Source: Pseudomonas shirazensis (GTDB taxonomy: Bacteria; Pseudomonadota; Gammaproteobacteria; Pseudomonadales; Pseudomonadaceae). From it: a stretch of DNA of 64,000 bases. Below are positions 35,664-44,922 of this stretch, one piece after another. Every line of letters begins with the position of its first letter. Positions within the stretch are counted from its first letter, which is position 1. A program made the translations under genes and the position numbers. The notes under the pieces are model-generated. The model worked only from the letters and a program-made list of their open reading frames with translations. It searched no databases and was not told where the DNA came from. The stretch spans positions 2,059,001 through 2,123,000 of the forward strand of contig NZ_JABWRD020000001.1 of the NCBI RefSeq assembly GCF_014268785.2, given 5' to 3'.

Positions 35664-38063
35664 TCAATGGGCGAAGATCGAGCCGCCCTGCTTGCCTGCC
35701 AGTTTTTCTGGCTTGATCAGGAAGCGCGCCAGTGCCGGCAGCAGCCAGAGTGCACCGAACATGTTCCAGAGCAGCATGAAGGTCAGCATCAGGCCCATAT
35801 CGGCCTGGAACTTGATCGCCGAGAAGATCCAGGTGCACACGCCGATTGCCAGGCACAAGCCGGTGAACAGCACCGCCTTGCCGGTCGAGCGCAGGGTCTG
35901 GTAGTAGGCCTCCTGCAACGGCAGACCAGCACGCAGGAAGCTCTCCAGACGGCTGTAGATATAGATACCGTAGTCGACTCCGATACCCACGCCAAGCGCT
36001 ACCACCGGCAAGGTCGCGACCTTGACGCCGATGCCCATGAACGCCATCAGCGCGTTGCCCAGCACCGAGGTCAGCACCAGCGGCAGGACGATGCACAGCA
36101 TCGCGGCAAACGAACGGAAGGTAATCAGGCACATGATCGCCACGCATAGGTAGACCAGAATCAGAATGGTCAGCTCGGCCGACTTGATCACCTCGTTGGT
36201 GGCCGCCTCGATGCCGGCATTGCCCGCCGCCAGAAGGAACTGCAAGCCGTCACGGTTGTGCGTATCTGCAAAGGCCTTGGCTGCGGCGGTGACGCGCTCA
36301 AGGGTTTCTGCCTTGTGGTCGTTGAGGAACACCAGCACCGGCGCCAGCGAACAGTCAGCGTTGTACAGGCCGTCGGCGCGGGCCACCGAGCTGTTGAGCA
36401 CATCCGGGTTGCGCGAGAGGGTTTCCCATTTCAGGTTGCCCTCGTTCATGCCGCGGATCATCTGCTTGGACACACTCACCAGGGAGATTGCCGACTGCAC
36501 CCCGGGGGTGTTCTGCATGGTCCACATCAGCTCGTCGATGGGGGCCAGGGTCGAGTGGATCGAGCAGCTCTCAGAGGGCGTCTTGACCATGATCACCAGC
36601 ACATCGGAACTGGTCGAGTAGTTGCTGATGATGAAGTGGTTGTCCTGGTTGTAGCGCGAGTCCGGGCGCAGCTCCGGGGCACCCGGGTCGAGGTCGCCGA
36701 TCTTCAGGTTCTGGCTGTACCAGAGGCCGCCGCCAAAGGCCACCAGCGCCAGCGCAACCGACACCGGTGCCACTTTAGGGCTGGCAAAGTTGGCCAGCAG
36801 GCGCCAGAACGGGTGCTCGCGGGTGGCGTCACGCTTGGAGCGCTCGACGGCCTTTTTGCTGATGCCGACATAGGAGATCGCCACCGGTAGCAGGATCAGG
36901 TTGGTGAAGACAATCACCGCCACGCCGATCGAGGCGCCGATGGCCAGCTCGCGGATCACGCCAATGTCGATGATCAGCAGAGTGATGAAGCCCACCGCGT
37001 CGGCCAGAATCGCGATCATCCCCGGCAGGAACAGCTGGCGGAAGGTCCGCCGCGCAGCGGTCAGGGCATTGTCGGCGCCACTGGACTGCAGGGCGATGCC
37101 GTTGATCTTCTGCACCCCGTGGGAAATACCGATGGCAAAGATCAGGAACGGCACCAGCATCGAGTAAGGGTCGAGGCCAAAGCCCACCGCGTGCATCAGG
37201 CCCAACTGCCAGACCACCGCCACCAGGGTGGTGATCAACACGGCAATGGTGCTGCGGATACACCAGGTGAACCAGTACAGCAGGACCCAGGTGATCGCCA
37301 GCGCCACGCCGAAGAACAGCACCACCATCACCAGGCCGTCGATCAGGTCACCGACTTTTTTCGCAAAGCCGACGATGTGGATCTTCACATTGGGGTTCTG
37401 CGCCTGGAACTTGTCGCGGATCTTCTCTTCCAGCTGGTGCGAGAACTGCTGGTAGTCGAGCTTGACCTGCTTGCCCGGGTCCTGCGGATCGGGGTAGCTC
37501 TCCAGCAGCGGCACGTCGACGATGCTCGACTTGAAGTTGTTCGCCACCAGGCGCCCGACCTGGCCGGACTTGAGCACGTTGTCGCGCAGCTGATCGAGGC
37601 TTTGTGCGGTGCCATCGTAGGTGTTGGGGATCACCTCGCCACCGGCGAAGCCTTCTTCGGTGACCTCGGTCCAGCGCACGCTGGGGCTCCACAGCGACTT
37701 CAAGCCGGCGCGGTCGACACCCGGGATATAGAACACCTCGTCATGGATCTGGCGCAGGGTCTCCATGTAATCCTTGTCGAAGATGTCGCCGTTGACCGCC
37801 TCGACCGAGATGCGCACGGTGTTGCCGAGGTTGGCCAGGTCATTGCGGTGCTCGAGCATCTGTTCGATGAACGGGTGCTGCAGCGGGATCATCTTCTCGA
37901 AACTGGTCGAGGGACGAATCTGCGTGGCCTGCCAGAACAGCAGGATGCTCACCAGCAGGCAGAGGCCGATCACTACCGGGCGGTTGTTGAAGATCATCCG
38001 CTCGAGCAGGGTGGGTTTGTCCTGATGATGCTGGGGCATGTCGAAGCGCTCCGGGCCGGTCAT
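35664..38063 (-). CDS. RND/MMPL-family transporter
   Basis: The 799-residue inner-membrane protein has the two-fold RND layout: a membrane helix at about 28-47, a large periplasmic loop, a helix cluster (about 235-400), a helix near 430, a second periplasmic loop, and a final cluster (about 625-785). The MMPL motif GVGIGVDYGIYIYSRLESFL is present in the second cluster and FAIGISHGVQKINGIAL in the first. With about 800 residues it resembles HpnN/MmpL-type lipid exporters rather than the 1,050-residue drug-efflux AcrB type. Its start overlaps the YCF48-like gene by ATGA. Substrate unknown. Confidence 0.9.
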   Translation of the reverse strand: MTGPERFDMPQHHQDKPTLLERMIFNNRPVVIGLCLLVSILLFWQATQIRPSTSFEKMIPLQHPFIEQMLEHRNDLANLGNTVRISVEAVNGDIFDKDYMETLRQIHDEVFYIPGVDRAGLKSLWSPSVRWTEVTEEGFAGGEVIPNTYDGTAQSLDQLRDNVLKSGQVGRLVANNFKSSIVDVPLLESYPDPQDPGKQVKLDYQQFSHQLEEKIRDKFQAQNPNVKIHIVGFAKKVGDLIDGLVMVVLFFGVALAITWVLLYWFTWCIRSTIAVLITTLVAVVWQLGLMHAVGFGLDPYSMLVPFLIFAIGISHGVQKINGIALQSSGADNALTAARRTFRQLFLPGMIAILADAVGFITLLIIDIGVIRELAIGASIGVAVIVFTNLILLPVAISYVGISKKAVERSKRDATREHPFWRLLANFASPKVAPVSVALALVAFGGGLWYSQNLKIGDLDPGAPELRPDSRYNQDNHFIISNYSTSSDVLVIMVKTPSESCSIHSTLAPIDELMWTMQNTPGVQSAISLVSVSKQMIRGMNEGNLKWETLSRNPDVLNSSVARADGLYNADCSLAPVLVFLNDHKAETLERVTAAAKAFADTHNRDGLQFLLAAGNAGIEAATNEVIKSAELTILILVYLCVAIMCLITFRSFAAMLCIVLPLVLTSVLGNALMAFMGIGVKVATLPVVALGVGIGVDYGIYIYSRLESFLRAGLPLQEAYYQTLRSTGKAVLFTGLCLAIGVCTWIFSAIKFQADMGLMLTFMLLWNMFGALWLLPALARFLIKPEKLAGKQGGSIFAH

Positions 38064-39070
38064 GGTTGCTGCTCCTCGGCGCCTTGGCCGTTGGCCAGGT
38101 GGATGCCGCCCTGCCCGACCAGCAGCAAGCCGCCGTCGGCCAGGCTGGTGACGCTGGCCAGAGCGATGCGGTCGGCGCGGTTGAATACGCTGAAGGTCAA
38201 GCCATCGTCACGGCTGCGCAGCACACTGCCGCCGTTGCCGACCAGGACGATACTGCCGTCCTCGAGCAGCGCCGCGCTGGCCAGGCCGAACTGCAGCGAG
38301 CCGCGACTGGCGGTCAGGGCGATCTGCTGCCAGCTGTCGCCGAAGTCACTGGAGCGGTAGAGGTTGCCCCGCAGTCCGTAGGCCAACAAGGTGTGCGCCT
38401 GGGCAGTGCCGAGTACGCCGAACAACGAGCCCTGGTACGGGCCCTCGACGCGCGACCAAGTGGCACCGTTATCGCCGGAGCGGAACATGCTGCCCTGCTC
38501 GCCGACGATGAACAGGCCGGAGTCCTTGATCGCGGCGATGCCATTTAGGTGCAATTGATCGGGGTTGTCGAGGCGCTCGGCGACGTCCTGCCAATGCTGG
38601 CCGCCGTCGGTGGTCTCGAGCAGCGCGCCGTAGGCACCGACGGCAAAGCCATGCTGGGCATCGACAAAGCTGACGTCGAGCAATGGCGCTTCGCGGGCGA
38701 GGTCTTCGAACTGCTTGCTCCAGGTGGCGCCGCCATCGCTGCTGGCGAGGATCTGCGCGTCGTGACCGACTGCCCAGCCGCGCTTGTCATCGATGAAGAA
38801 CACCGCAGTGAGCAGTTGCCGGGTCGGCACGCGCGCCTGGCTCCAGGTCTTGCCCTGGTCGTCGGAGAACAGGATATGGCCACGATCACCAACCACCACC
38901 AGGCGCTTGCCGGCGTGCGCGGCGTCGATCAGCAGGTTGTCGACTGCCTTGGCCGATTCGGTCGAGTACTCCTCGGCGGCGGCAGCGACAACAGTGCCGC
39001 TCCAGATACCCAGCAGCAACAGTGCGCCCGCGGCCAGTGGCCTGGCGTGCGCCATCACCCGTTCCCTCAT
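38060..39070 (-). CDS. YCF48-like (BNR/Asp-box) beta-propeller protein, exported
   Basis: The 336-residue protein has a signal peptide (LAAGALLLLGIWSGTVVAAAA) and repeated BNR/Asp-box units (FSDDQGKTWSQ, SSDGGATWSKQ, TTDGGQHWQDV, SGDNGATWSRV, SSDFGDSWQQI, SRDDGLTFSVF), matching the YCF48 photosystem-II-assembly-like propeller family found in many non-photosynthetic bacteria beside RND permeases. It probably serves as a periplasmic partner of the downstream transporter, inferred from coupling. An in-frame ATG at 39055 is an alternative start. Confidence 0.88.
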   Translation of the reverse strand: MRERVMAHARPLAAGALLLLGIWSGTVVAAAAEEYSTESAKAVDNLLIDAAHAGKRLVVVGDRGHILFSDDQGKTWSQARVPTRQLLTAVFFIDDKRGWAVGHDAQILASSDGGATWSKQFEDLAREAPLLDVSFVDAQHGFAVGAYGALLETTDGGQHWQDVAERLDNPDQLHLNGIAAIKDSGLFIVGEQGSMFRSGDNGATWSRVEGPYQGSLFGVLGTAQAHTLLAYGLRGNLYRSSDFGDSWQQIALTASRGSLQFGLASAALLEDGSIVLVGNGGSVLRSRDDGLTFSVFNRADRIALASVTSLADGGLLLVGQGGIHLANGQGAEEQQP

Positions 39071-39229
39071 GCCCTTCCCCTATTGTATTTTTCTTGGTGG
39101 GTCATCCAGTGCAGGCACTGCAAGAAGCCTGATTCAAAGGCCTGCAACAGCTTTGAGCCATCCTAGCGGGGAGTTCTGCGGCAATACAATTGGCGGGACG
39201 TTATGTTTTGTTAACGGCCATAAACGGCA

Positions 39230-39290
39230 CGGGGCAAGTCTGCTGCCACGCTACCTTGGGTCAAGGTAACGTCGCAGCAGACTTGCCCCG
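39230..39290. terminator. long near-perfect stem-loop 3' of pepN
   Basis: A 16-bp stem CGGGGCAAGTCTGCTG (39230-39245) pairs with its exact complement at 39275-39290. After a 6-base internal loop on each side, TACCTTG (39252-39258) pairs with CAAGGTA (39262-39268) over a GGT loop. It is 20 bases after the pepN stop and upstream of the YCF48-like gene. There is no clear T-tract, so it may end transcription, protect the mRNA 3' end, or be a dispersed repeat. The rest of 39071-39310 shows no gene. Confidence 0.65.
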
Positions 39291-39310
39291 CGCTGAGTTA
39301 AGTCTGAGCT

Positions 39311-41968
39311 TTATGCCAGGCTCTTGCTGACCACCTCATAGACGTCGCTGGACAAGGTGCCCGACGCCAGAATCCGCTCCAGCTCGGCCTTCATCAGCGC
39401 CTGACGCGCGCTATCGTACTTGCGCCAGCGGGTCAGCGGAGCGAGCTGGCGCGAGGCGATCTGCGGGTTGAGCGCATTAAGCTCGATGACCAGATCCGCC
39501 AGGAAGCGATAGCCGGAACCGTCGGCCGCGTGGAAGTTGACCAGGTTCTGCCCGGCAAACGCGCCGATCAGTGCGCGCACCTTGTTCGGGTTCTTCAAGG
39601 TGAATGCCGGGTGCTGCATCAGCGCCTTGACCCGCGCCAGGCCGCCCGGCAACGAGCTGGCTGCCTGCACGCTGAACCACTGGTCCATGACCAGCGGGTT
39701 GTCCTTGAAGTGCTCGGCGAAGGCTTGCAGCACTTCGGCGCGCTCGGCCTCGAACGGCGAGTTGACCACCACCGCCAGCGCGGTCAGGCGCTCGGTCATG
39801 TTGTCGCTGTCCTTGAACTGCTCAAGGGTCGCCGCCAGCACCTGCGGCTTGCCGCTGAGCATCAGGTACGACAGGGCGATGTTCTGCAGGCTGCGCCGGG
39901 CGAAGTGCTCGGCAGCCGCCACATATGGCGTGCGCCGCGACACTTCACGGTTGGCCTGATAGCGCGACCACAAGGCGTCGAACAGCTGCTCGGCGATCTG
40001 CTTGCGGGCAAATTCGCGGGCTGCGTGGATCGCGTCGACGTCGGCCACCTGGCTGATCTCGGTCAGGTAGGCCTCACCTGGCAGCGAGAGCATTTCTGCG
40101 ACCATGGCCGGGTCCAGCGCGTCATTGCCGATGACCGTGGCCAGGGCCGTGATCAAACGCGGATCGAGGCTCAACGGCTGGCCAGCCTGATGCTGGCCGA
40201 TCAGCTCCTGCAGCACTTGCACCGACAATTGCTGGCCGGCTTCCCAGCGATTGAAACCGTCGCTGTCGTGCTGCATGAGGAACATCAGCTGGTCGCGGTT
40301 GTACGGGAAGCTCAACTTGACCGGCGCACTGAAGCCGCGCAGCAGCGACGGCAATGGCTTGGCGGCGATATCGAGGAAGATGAAGGTCTGCTCAGCCTCG
40401 GTCAGCGACAGCACGCGGCTGCTGCCCTGGGCGCTGGCTTCGCCGTCCAGGCGCAGCGGCAGGTCGTTGCCGTCGGCGTCGAGCAGGCCCAGCGCGACCG
40501 GAATCACGAACGGCAGTTTCTCGCGCTTGTCCGGCGTCTGCGGGCAGCTCTGGCGGAAGGTCAGGCTGTAGCGCTGCGCTGTGCTGTCATAGTCTTCGCT
40601 GACCTCGAGGCGCGGCGTGCCGGCCTGGCTGTACCAGCGTTTGAACTGGGTCAGGTCAACGCCGTTGGCGTCTTCCATGGCCTTGATGAAGTCATCGCAG
40701 GTAACGGCCTGGCCGTCGTGACGCTCGAAGTACAGGTCACTGCCCTTGCGGAAGCCCTCGGCGCCGAGCAGGGTGCGGACCATGCCGACCACTTCTGCGC
40801 CCTTCTCGTAGATGGTCAGGGTGTAGAAGTTGGAGATTTCAATGAAGCTGTCCGGGCGCACCGGGTGGGCCATAGGGCCTGCGTCTTCGGCAAACTGATG
40901 GGTGCGCAGGTACGCCACGTCCTCAATGCGCTTGACCGTGCGCGAGTTCATGTCGGCGCTGAACTCGGCATCGCGGAACACCGTGAAGCCTTCCTTGAGC
41001 GACAGCTGGAACCAGTCGCGGCAGGTGATGCGGTTGCCGGTCCAGTTGTGGAAGTACTCGTGGGCGACCACCCCTTCGACGCGCTGGTGAGCGGCGTCGG
41101 TGGCCGTTTCGGCACGCGCCAGCACACAGCTGGAGTTGAAGATGTTGAGGCCTTTGTTTTCCATGGCGCCCATGTTGAAGTCGTTGACCGCGACGATCAT
41201 GAAGATGTCCAGGTCGTACTCGCGGCCGTAGACTTCTTCGTCCCAACGCATCGACTTCTTCAGGCTGACCATCGCGTGCTGGCACTTGTCGATGTTTTCT
41301 GGCTCGACATAGATGCGCAGCGCCACGTCACGGCCGGACTGGCGAGTGAAGGTGTCTTCGACGCACCAGAGGTCGCCCGCCACCAGCGCGAACAGGTAGG
41401 CCGGCTTCTTGAATGGGTCTTCCCAGGTTGCCCAGTGGCGGCCGTCGTCAGCCGGGCCGCTGCCGATCGGGTTGCCGTTGGATAACAGGATCGGATAGCG
41501 ATGCTGCTCGGCGATCACCGTGGTGGTGAACGTGCTCATCACATCCGGGCGGTCGAGGTAGTAGGTGATCTTGCGAAAGCCCTCGGCCTCGCACTGGGTG
41601 CAGTACATCGAGCCCGACTTGTACAGGCCCTCCAGAGCCGTGTTGCTCTCTGGGTGGATCTTCACCGTGGTGTCGAGGGTGAACGTCTGCGCTTTCGGAT
41701 GCAGGGTCAGGCTGTCGTCATCTAGCTGGTAATCGCCCGCGCTCAGGGCCTGGTCATCCAGTTGCACACTGACCAGTTGCAGCTGTTGACCGTTCAGCAC
41801 CAGCGGCGGCAAGCCTTCGCCACGCGCCGGGTTGCGGCGCATCAGCAGTTGCGCATGGACCAGGCTGTGGTCCTCGAACAACTCGAAGGTCAGGTGCGTC
41901 TCGTCGATCAGGTACTCGGGCGCCTGGTAATCCTTGAGGTAGATCACTTGCGGTTGTTCGGTGCGCAT
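39311..41968 (-). CDS. pepN: aminopeptidase N (M1 zinc metallopeptidase)
   Basis: The 885-residue cytosolic peptidase removes N-terminal residues from peptides. The substrate-anchoring MGAMENKG motif precedes the zinc site HEYFHNWTGNR with the third ligand Glu in LSLKEGF, 18 residues after the second His, all as in E. coli PepN. The length and the lack of a signal peptide agree. It is the last gene of a minus-strand series beginning with nadK, with a 12-base gap from DUF2797, so readthrough is likely. Confidence 0.97.
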   Translation of the reverse strand: MRTEQPQVIYLKDYQAPEYLIDETHLTFELFEDHSLVHAQLLMRRNPARGEGLPPLVLNGQQLQLVSVQLDDQALSAGDYQLDDDSLTLHPKAQTFTLDTTVKIHPESNTALEGLYKSGSMYCTQCEAEGFRKITYYLDRPDVMSTFTTTVIAEQHRYPILLSNGNPIGSGPADDGRHWATWEDPFKKPAYLFALVAGDLWCVEDTFTRQSGRDVALRIYVEPENIDKCQHAMVSLKKSMRWDEEVYGREYDLDIFMIVAVNDFNMGAMENKGLNIFNSSCVLARAETATDAAHQRVEGVVAHEYFHNWTGNRITCRDWFQLSLKEGFTVFRDAEFSADMNSRTVKRIEDVAYLRTHQFAEDAGPMAHPVRPDSFIEISNFYTLTIYEKGAEVVGMVRTLLGAEGFRKGSDLYFERHDGQAVTCDDFIKAMEDANGVDLTQFKRWYSQAGTPRLEVSEDYDSTAQRYSLTFRQSCPQTPDKREKLPFVIPVALGLLDADGNDLPLRLDGEASAQGSSRVLSLTEAEQTFIFLDIAAKPLPSLLRGFSAPVKLSFPYNRDQLMFLMQHDSDGFNRWEAGQQLSVQVLQELIGQHQAGQPLSLDPRLITALATVIGNDALDPAMVAEMLSLPGEAYLTEISQVADVDAIHAAREFARKQIAEQLFDALWSRYQANREVSRRTPYVAAAEHFARRSLQNIALSYLMLSGKPQVLAATLEQFKDSDNMTERLTALAVVVNSPFEAERAEVLQAFAEHFKDNPLVMDQWFSVQAASSLPGGLARVKALMQHPAFTLKNPNKVRALIGAFAGQNLVNFHAADGSGYRFLADLVIELNALNPQIASRQLAPLTRWRKYDSARQALMKAELERILASGTLSSDVYEVVSKSLA

Positions 41969-41980
41969 GTGGCTGTCCTT

Positions 41981-42811
41981 TTACTGATGCACGGCCAACT
42001 GGTAGGCCGTGTACTTGCGAATATTGATCACGCCGGTATCGAAGATCAGGTACTGGCCCTTGATCCCGAGCAGAGTGCCTTCGATGACCGGGGTCTTGTC
42101 CAGGTTGAGGCTGACGATCTTTTTCGGATAGGCCTCGACCGGGTAACGGATCTCGACCACTTCGGCATCGGGCAGCGGCTGGATTGCCTGAAGGCCAAAT
42201 CGTTCGTGCAGGGTGCGGATACCGTTAGCGCAGGCGTCGAAGATCTGCTCGCGAATCGCCGCCAGGTCGAGCACCTCGGCATCGCCCTTGAGCAGGTTGC
42301 GCCAGTTGGTGCGGTCTGGCACCTGGCTGCGCAGTACATCCTCGACCAGGCCCGACTGCTGCCGAGTGGAAACGCGCATGATCGGCAGGGCCTGGATGGC
42401 GCCCTGATCGAGCCAGCGGGTTGGCAGTTGGGTAGCGCGGGTGATACCGACCTTGACCCCCGACGAGTTGGCCAGGTAGACCACGTGATCGGTCATGCAG
42501 AACTGCTCGCCCCAGGACGGCTCGCGGCAGGTGCCGGCGTCGTAGTGGCAACGTTCCGGGGCCATGATGCACAGGTCGCACTGGGCCAGCTTGGTCATGC
42601 ATGGGTAGCAGTAGCCCTGGCTGTAACTGGTCTTGGTGCGCTTGCCGCAGTGGCTACAGTGGATGGCGCCAAGGTATTCAAGGCGCAGGGTCTTGCCGAT
42701 CATCGGGTTGACCGGCACCAGCGAATCACCCAGGCGAAAGCTGTATTGCACAACCGGTGCCTGCAATTGCACCGACATCTTGCTCAAAGAGCCACGAGCG
42801 AGTTCGATCAA
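41981..42811 (-). CDS. DUF2797 domain-containing protein
   Basis: The 276-residue protein has a zinc-ribbon-like N-terminal part with paired cysteines (IHCSHCGKRTKTSYSQGYC, PCMTKLAQCDLC, CHYDAGTCREP) and a C-terminal domain with VYLANSSGVKVGITR, resembling a GIY-YIG-like fold (a tentative comparison). The TTG start (42809-42811) is proposed because it forms a TTGA overlap with the stop of the upstream gene and keeps the ARGSLSKM segment that I recall as conserved in this family; the ATG at 42778 is the alternative. Function unknown. Confidence 0.82.
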   Translation of the reverse strand: MIELARGSLSKMSVQLQAPVVQYSFRLGDSLVPVNPMIGKTLRLEYLGAIHCSHCGKRTKTSYSQGYCYPCMTKLAQCDLCIMAPERCHYDAGTCREPSWGEQFCMTDHVVYLANSSGVKVGITRATQLPTRWLDQGAIQALPIMRVSTRQQSGLVEDVLRSQVPDRTNWRNLLKGDAEVLDLAAIREQIFDACANGIRTLHERFGLQAIQPLPDAEVVEIRYPVEAYPKKIVSLNLDKTPVIEGTLLGIKGQYLIFDTGVINIRKYTAYQLAVHQ

Positions 42812-43068
42812 TGTACCGAGTCCGACTTGAACAGAATATTGGCGATGGGCGCCGACTTCGAGGCGCACTCTTGCGGGCCCATGTAACCGGTACGCTGGTC
42901 TTCCGGCAGGTTCTGCAGCTCCCAGGCGATGACCGCCTGCAGCGACAGCTCTTTCTGCTCGACGGTGAGCTTGCGCCCGTCGGACCATTTGCCCAGCTCG
43001 ACCGCAAGCTTGAGGCTCTGGTAGATCTCGGGGGTGATGTTTTCAATCATTTGGGCGAACGTGGACAT
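42808..43068 (-). CDS. DUF1315 (YeaC-like) protein
   Basis: The 86-residue protein starts MSTFAQMIENITPEIYQSLK and contains LGKWSDGRKLTVEQKE and LPEDQRTGYM, which are characteristic of the DUF1315/YeaC family of unknown function. GGAG-like purines (GGAGAGACA on the minus strand) precede the ATG. It sits between rhomboid and DUF2797 genes, as in other Pseudomonas. Confidence 0.88.
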   Translation of the reverse strand: MSTFAQMIENITPEIYQSLKLAVELGKWSDGRKLTVEQKELSLQAVIAWELQNLPEDQRTGYMGPQECASKSAPIANILFKSDSVH

Positions 43069-43081
43069 TGTCTCTCCTCAA

Positions 43082-43954
43082 TCAAGCCGACAGTTTACGC
43101 CGCGCCAGCGCTCCACCCAAGAGCCCAGTCAGGCATCCGATGAGCAGGCCACCGACATGCGCGGCATTGGCGATCTGGCCGAAGCCGAGCTGGCCGACCA
43201 CGCCGGTCAGGCACACCACCAGCCAGATCAGCATCATCACCAGTACGCCCTTGGGCAGGCGGTAATGCGGGTTGGGTGCCAGCCACTGGTACAGCCAGAC
43301 GTAGCCGAGCAAGCCGTACAACACGCCGGACAGCCCGCCGAACAGGCTCGGGCCGCCGACCAGGTGCTGGGCCAGGTTGGAGATCAAGCTGAACAACAGC
43401 GTCAGCAACAGCAGCAACCATGGCCCCTGGCGCAGCTCGATGCGCTTGCCCAGCTCCCAGTACCACATGCCATTCATGGCCAGGTGGAGGAAGCCGAAGT
43501 GCAGCAGCATTGGCGATATCAGGCGCCACCACTGACCGTCGCTCAGGCCTTGCGCCAGCGAGATGAAGTACAGATATTCACCCTGCACGCGAAAATCGAG
43601 AAAGGTGAACCAGCTTAGGGTCGACAGGTTGTCGCCCAGCCCGGTGATTGCCGCGACCACCACGCACAGCAGCAGTACGCCAGCCGTGACCTTGCACGCG
43701 CTGGCCTGCTGGGCCAGGGACAGTTGCCTGGGCAGGCTGGCCTGGGCAGCCGCCGGCAGTTCGATCTGGTCGTTGCCTTCGGGGTAGCGCTCATACAGCT
43801 GGCGGACATCCTCGAGCAAGGCCTGCGGCGCCCACAGCACCTGCTCTTCGCCCTCCTCGCTGACCCGGTGCGGCACCTGCAGGCGGCGCAGCAGGCTGAC
43901 AAAACCACTGAGGTCGACGGTCAACGGCAGGCGCAGCACTTCGATCACATTCAT
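43082..43954 (-). CDS. rhomboid family intramembrane serine protease
   Basis: The 290-residue protein has an N-terminal cytoplasmic domain (about 1-95) and six predicted membrane helices. The catalytic dyad is visible: Ser in GGLSGVLYGLLGY (GxSG type) and His in ANAAHVGGLLIG. The NGMWYWELGKRIE loop resembles the L1 and helix 2-3 region of GlpG, where the upstream HFGFLHLAMN holds the structural His/Asn. It probably cleaves single-pass membrane proteins; substrates are unknown. Its start overlaps the stop of the phosphoesterase gene. Confidence 0.92.
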   Translation of the reverse strand: MNVIEVLRLPLTVDLSGFVSLLRRLQVPHRVSEEGEEQVLWAPQALLEDVRQLYERYPEGNDQIELPAAAQASLPRQLSLAQQASACKVTAGVLLLCVVVAAITGLGDNLSTLSWFTFLDFRVQGEYLYFISLAQGLSDGQWWRLISPMLLHFGFLHLAMNGMWYWELGKRIELRQGPWLLLLLTLLFSLISNLAQHLVGGPSLFGGLSGVLYGLLGYVWLYQWLAPNPHYRLPKGVLVMMLIWLVVCLTGVVGQLGFGQIANAAHVGGLLIGCLTGLLGGALARRKLSA

Positions 43955-44922
43955 TGAGTGTCCTGTGGGCGCTCGACATCGACCCAGACGAACTTGTGCG
44001 GGTCGATGCCGGTTTCGTCATCCAGGCGATAGGCCGCCAGTTTGCCGTAGAGCACGGCGCTGTAATCCAGGCAGGCCAGATTTGGCCGGATCGGCGCCGG
44101 GCGACCGCTGCGCCAGTAATGGCCGACGAATAGCATCGGTTGCGCTTCGTCATAGCGCAGCAAGGCGTTTTTCTGCGTGTGGCTGAGCGGCGCGCTGGCT
44201 ACCTCGTCCGGTAAGGCATCGGGCTGGAACACGATGTCGCCGTAGGTCTGCGGGTCTTCTTCCCAGAACTTGGTGCGGAAGAACGCCCGCGTCAGCCCAT
44301 CGCCACCGGTCAGGGTGAGGCCATCCGGCAGGCGCATGTCGGTGCCGCGCAGGAGCCGATTACACACGGTCGAGGCAAAGCTGCCGGACACACCCGAGGC
44401 CTGAATGAAGTGCTCGTCGATGCAGCCGCTTGGGTACTGCGGGCGCAACTGCTCGATCAGGCTCGGGTCCCAGCAGGCGTGCACCAGCCGGAAGCGCCCG
44501 GCATCGACAAACAGCGGCAGCTCGTAGAACCAGGCCAGGAAGTCGTGCCAGTCGCCCGGGTGCTGGGCGAACTGGGTCAGGGTTTCGTCGATCAGACGCG
44601 CGTTACGCGGCGTGTGCTCACGGACAAATGCCTTGCCACTGCCGGGCAGCGCCGGCGTGACCCAGGCCAAGGCGTTGTACTCATGGTTACCCATGATGCA
44701 GAACGCCTGACCGGCCACGACCATGTCGTGGACGATATGCAGCGCCTCGCGAATACGCGGGCCGCGATCGACGATATCGCCGAGGAACAGTGCCTGGCGC
44801 CGTGGATGCCGCCAGACCCCGCCCACGCGCTTGTAGCCGAGGGTATCGAGCAGGCGTTCGAGGGTATGTGCACAACCGTGCACGTCGCCGATGATATCGA
44901 AACTGCGCGCCGGATCGAGCAT
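43951..44922 (-). CDS. PPP-family metallophosphoesterase
   Basis: The 323-residue protein has the three phosphoesterase metal motifs FDIIGDVHGCAHTLE, LGDIVDRGPRI and IMGNHEYNAL, plus a C-terminal FVGHYWRSG. The GDVHG/GDxxDRG/GNHE set defines the PPP branch (serine/threonine phosphatase and ApaH-like). It could be a protein phosphatase or a dinucleoside polyphosphate hydrolase; PrpA-like phosphatases are shorter. It overlaps nadK by one base and rhomboid by 4, so it belongs to the nadK operon. Confidence 0.88.
   Translation of the reverse strand: MLDPARSFDIIGDVHGCAHTLERLLDTLGYKRVGGVWRHPRRQALFLGDIVDRGPRIREALHIVHDMVVAGQAFCIMGNHEYNALAWVTPALPGSGKAFVREHTPRNARLIDETLTQFAQHPGDWHDFLAWFYELPLFVDAGRFRLVHACWDPSLIEQLRPQYPSGCIDEHFIQASGVSGSFASTVCNRLLRGTDMRLPDGLTLTGGDGLTRAFFRTKFWEEDPQTYGDIVFQPDALPDEVASAPLSHTQKNALLRYDEAQPMLFVGHYWRSGRPAPIRPNLACLDYSAVLYGKLAAYRLDDETGIDPHKFVWVDVERPQDTQ

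Noticed and set aside
35578..36147. N-terminal extension of the DUF5629 frame
   Set aside because: It overlaps the well-supported RND gene and adds residues without similarity to the family.
39530..41485. 651-codon open frame on the plus strand
   Set aside because: Antisense of pepN without motifs.
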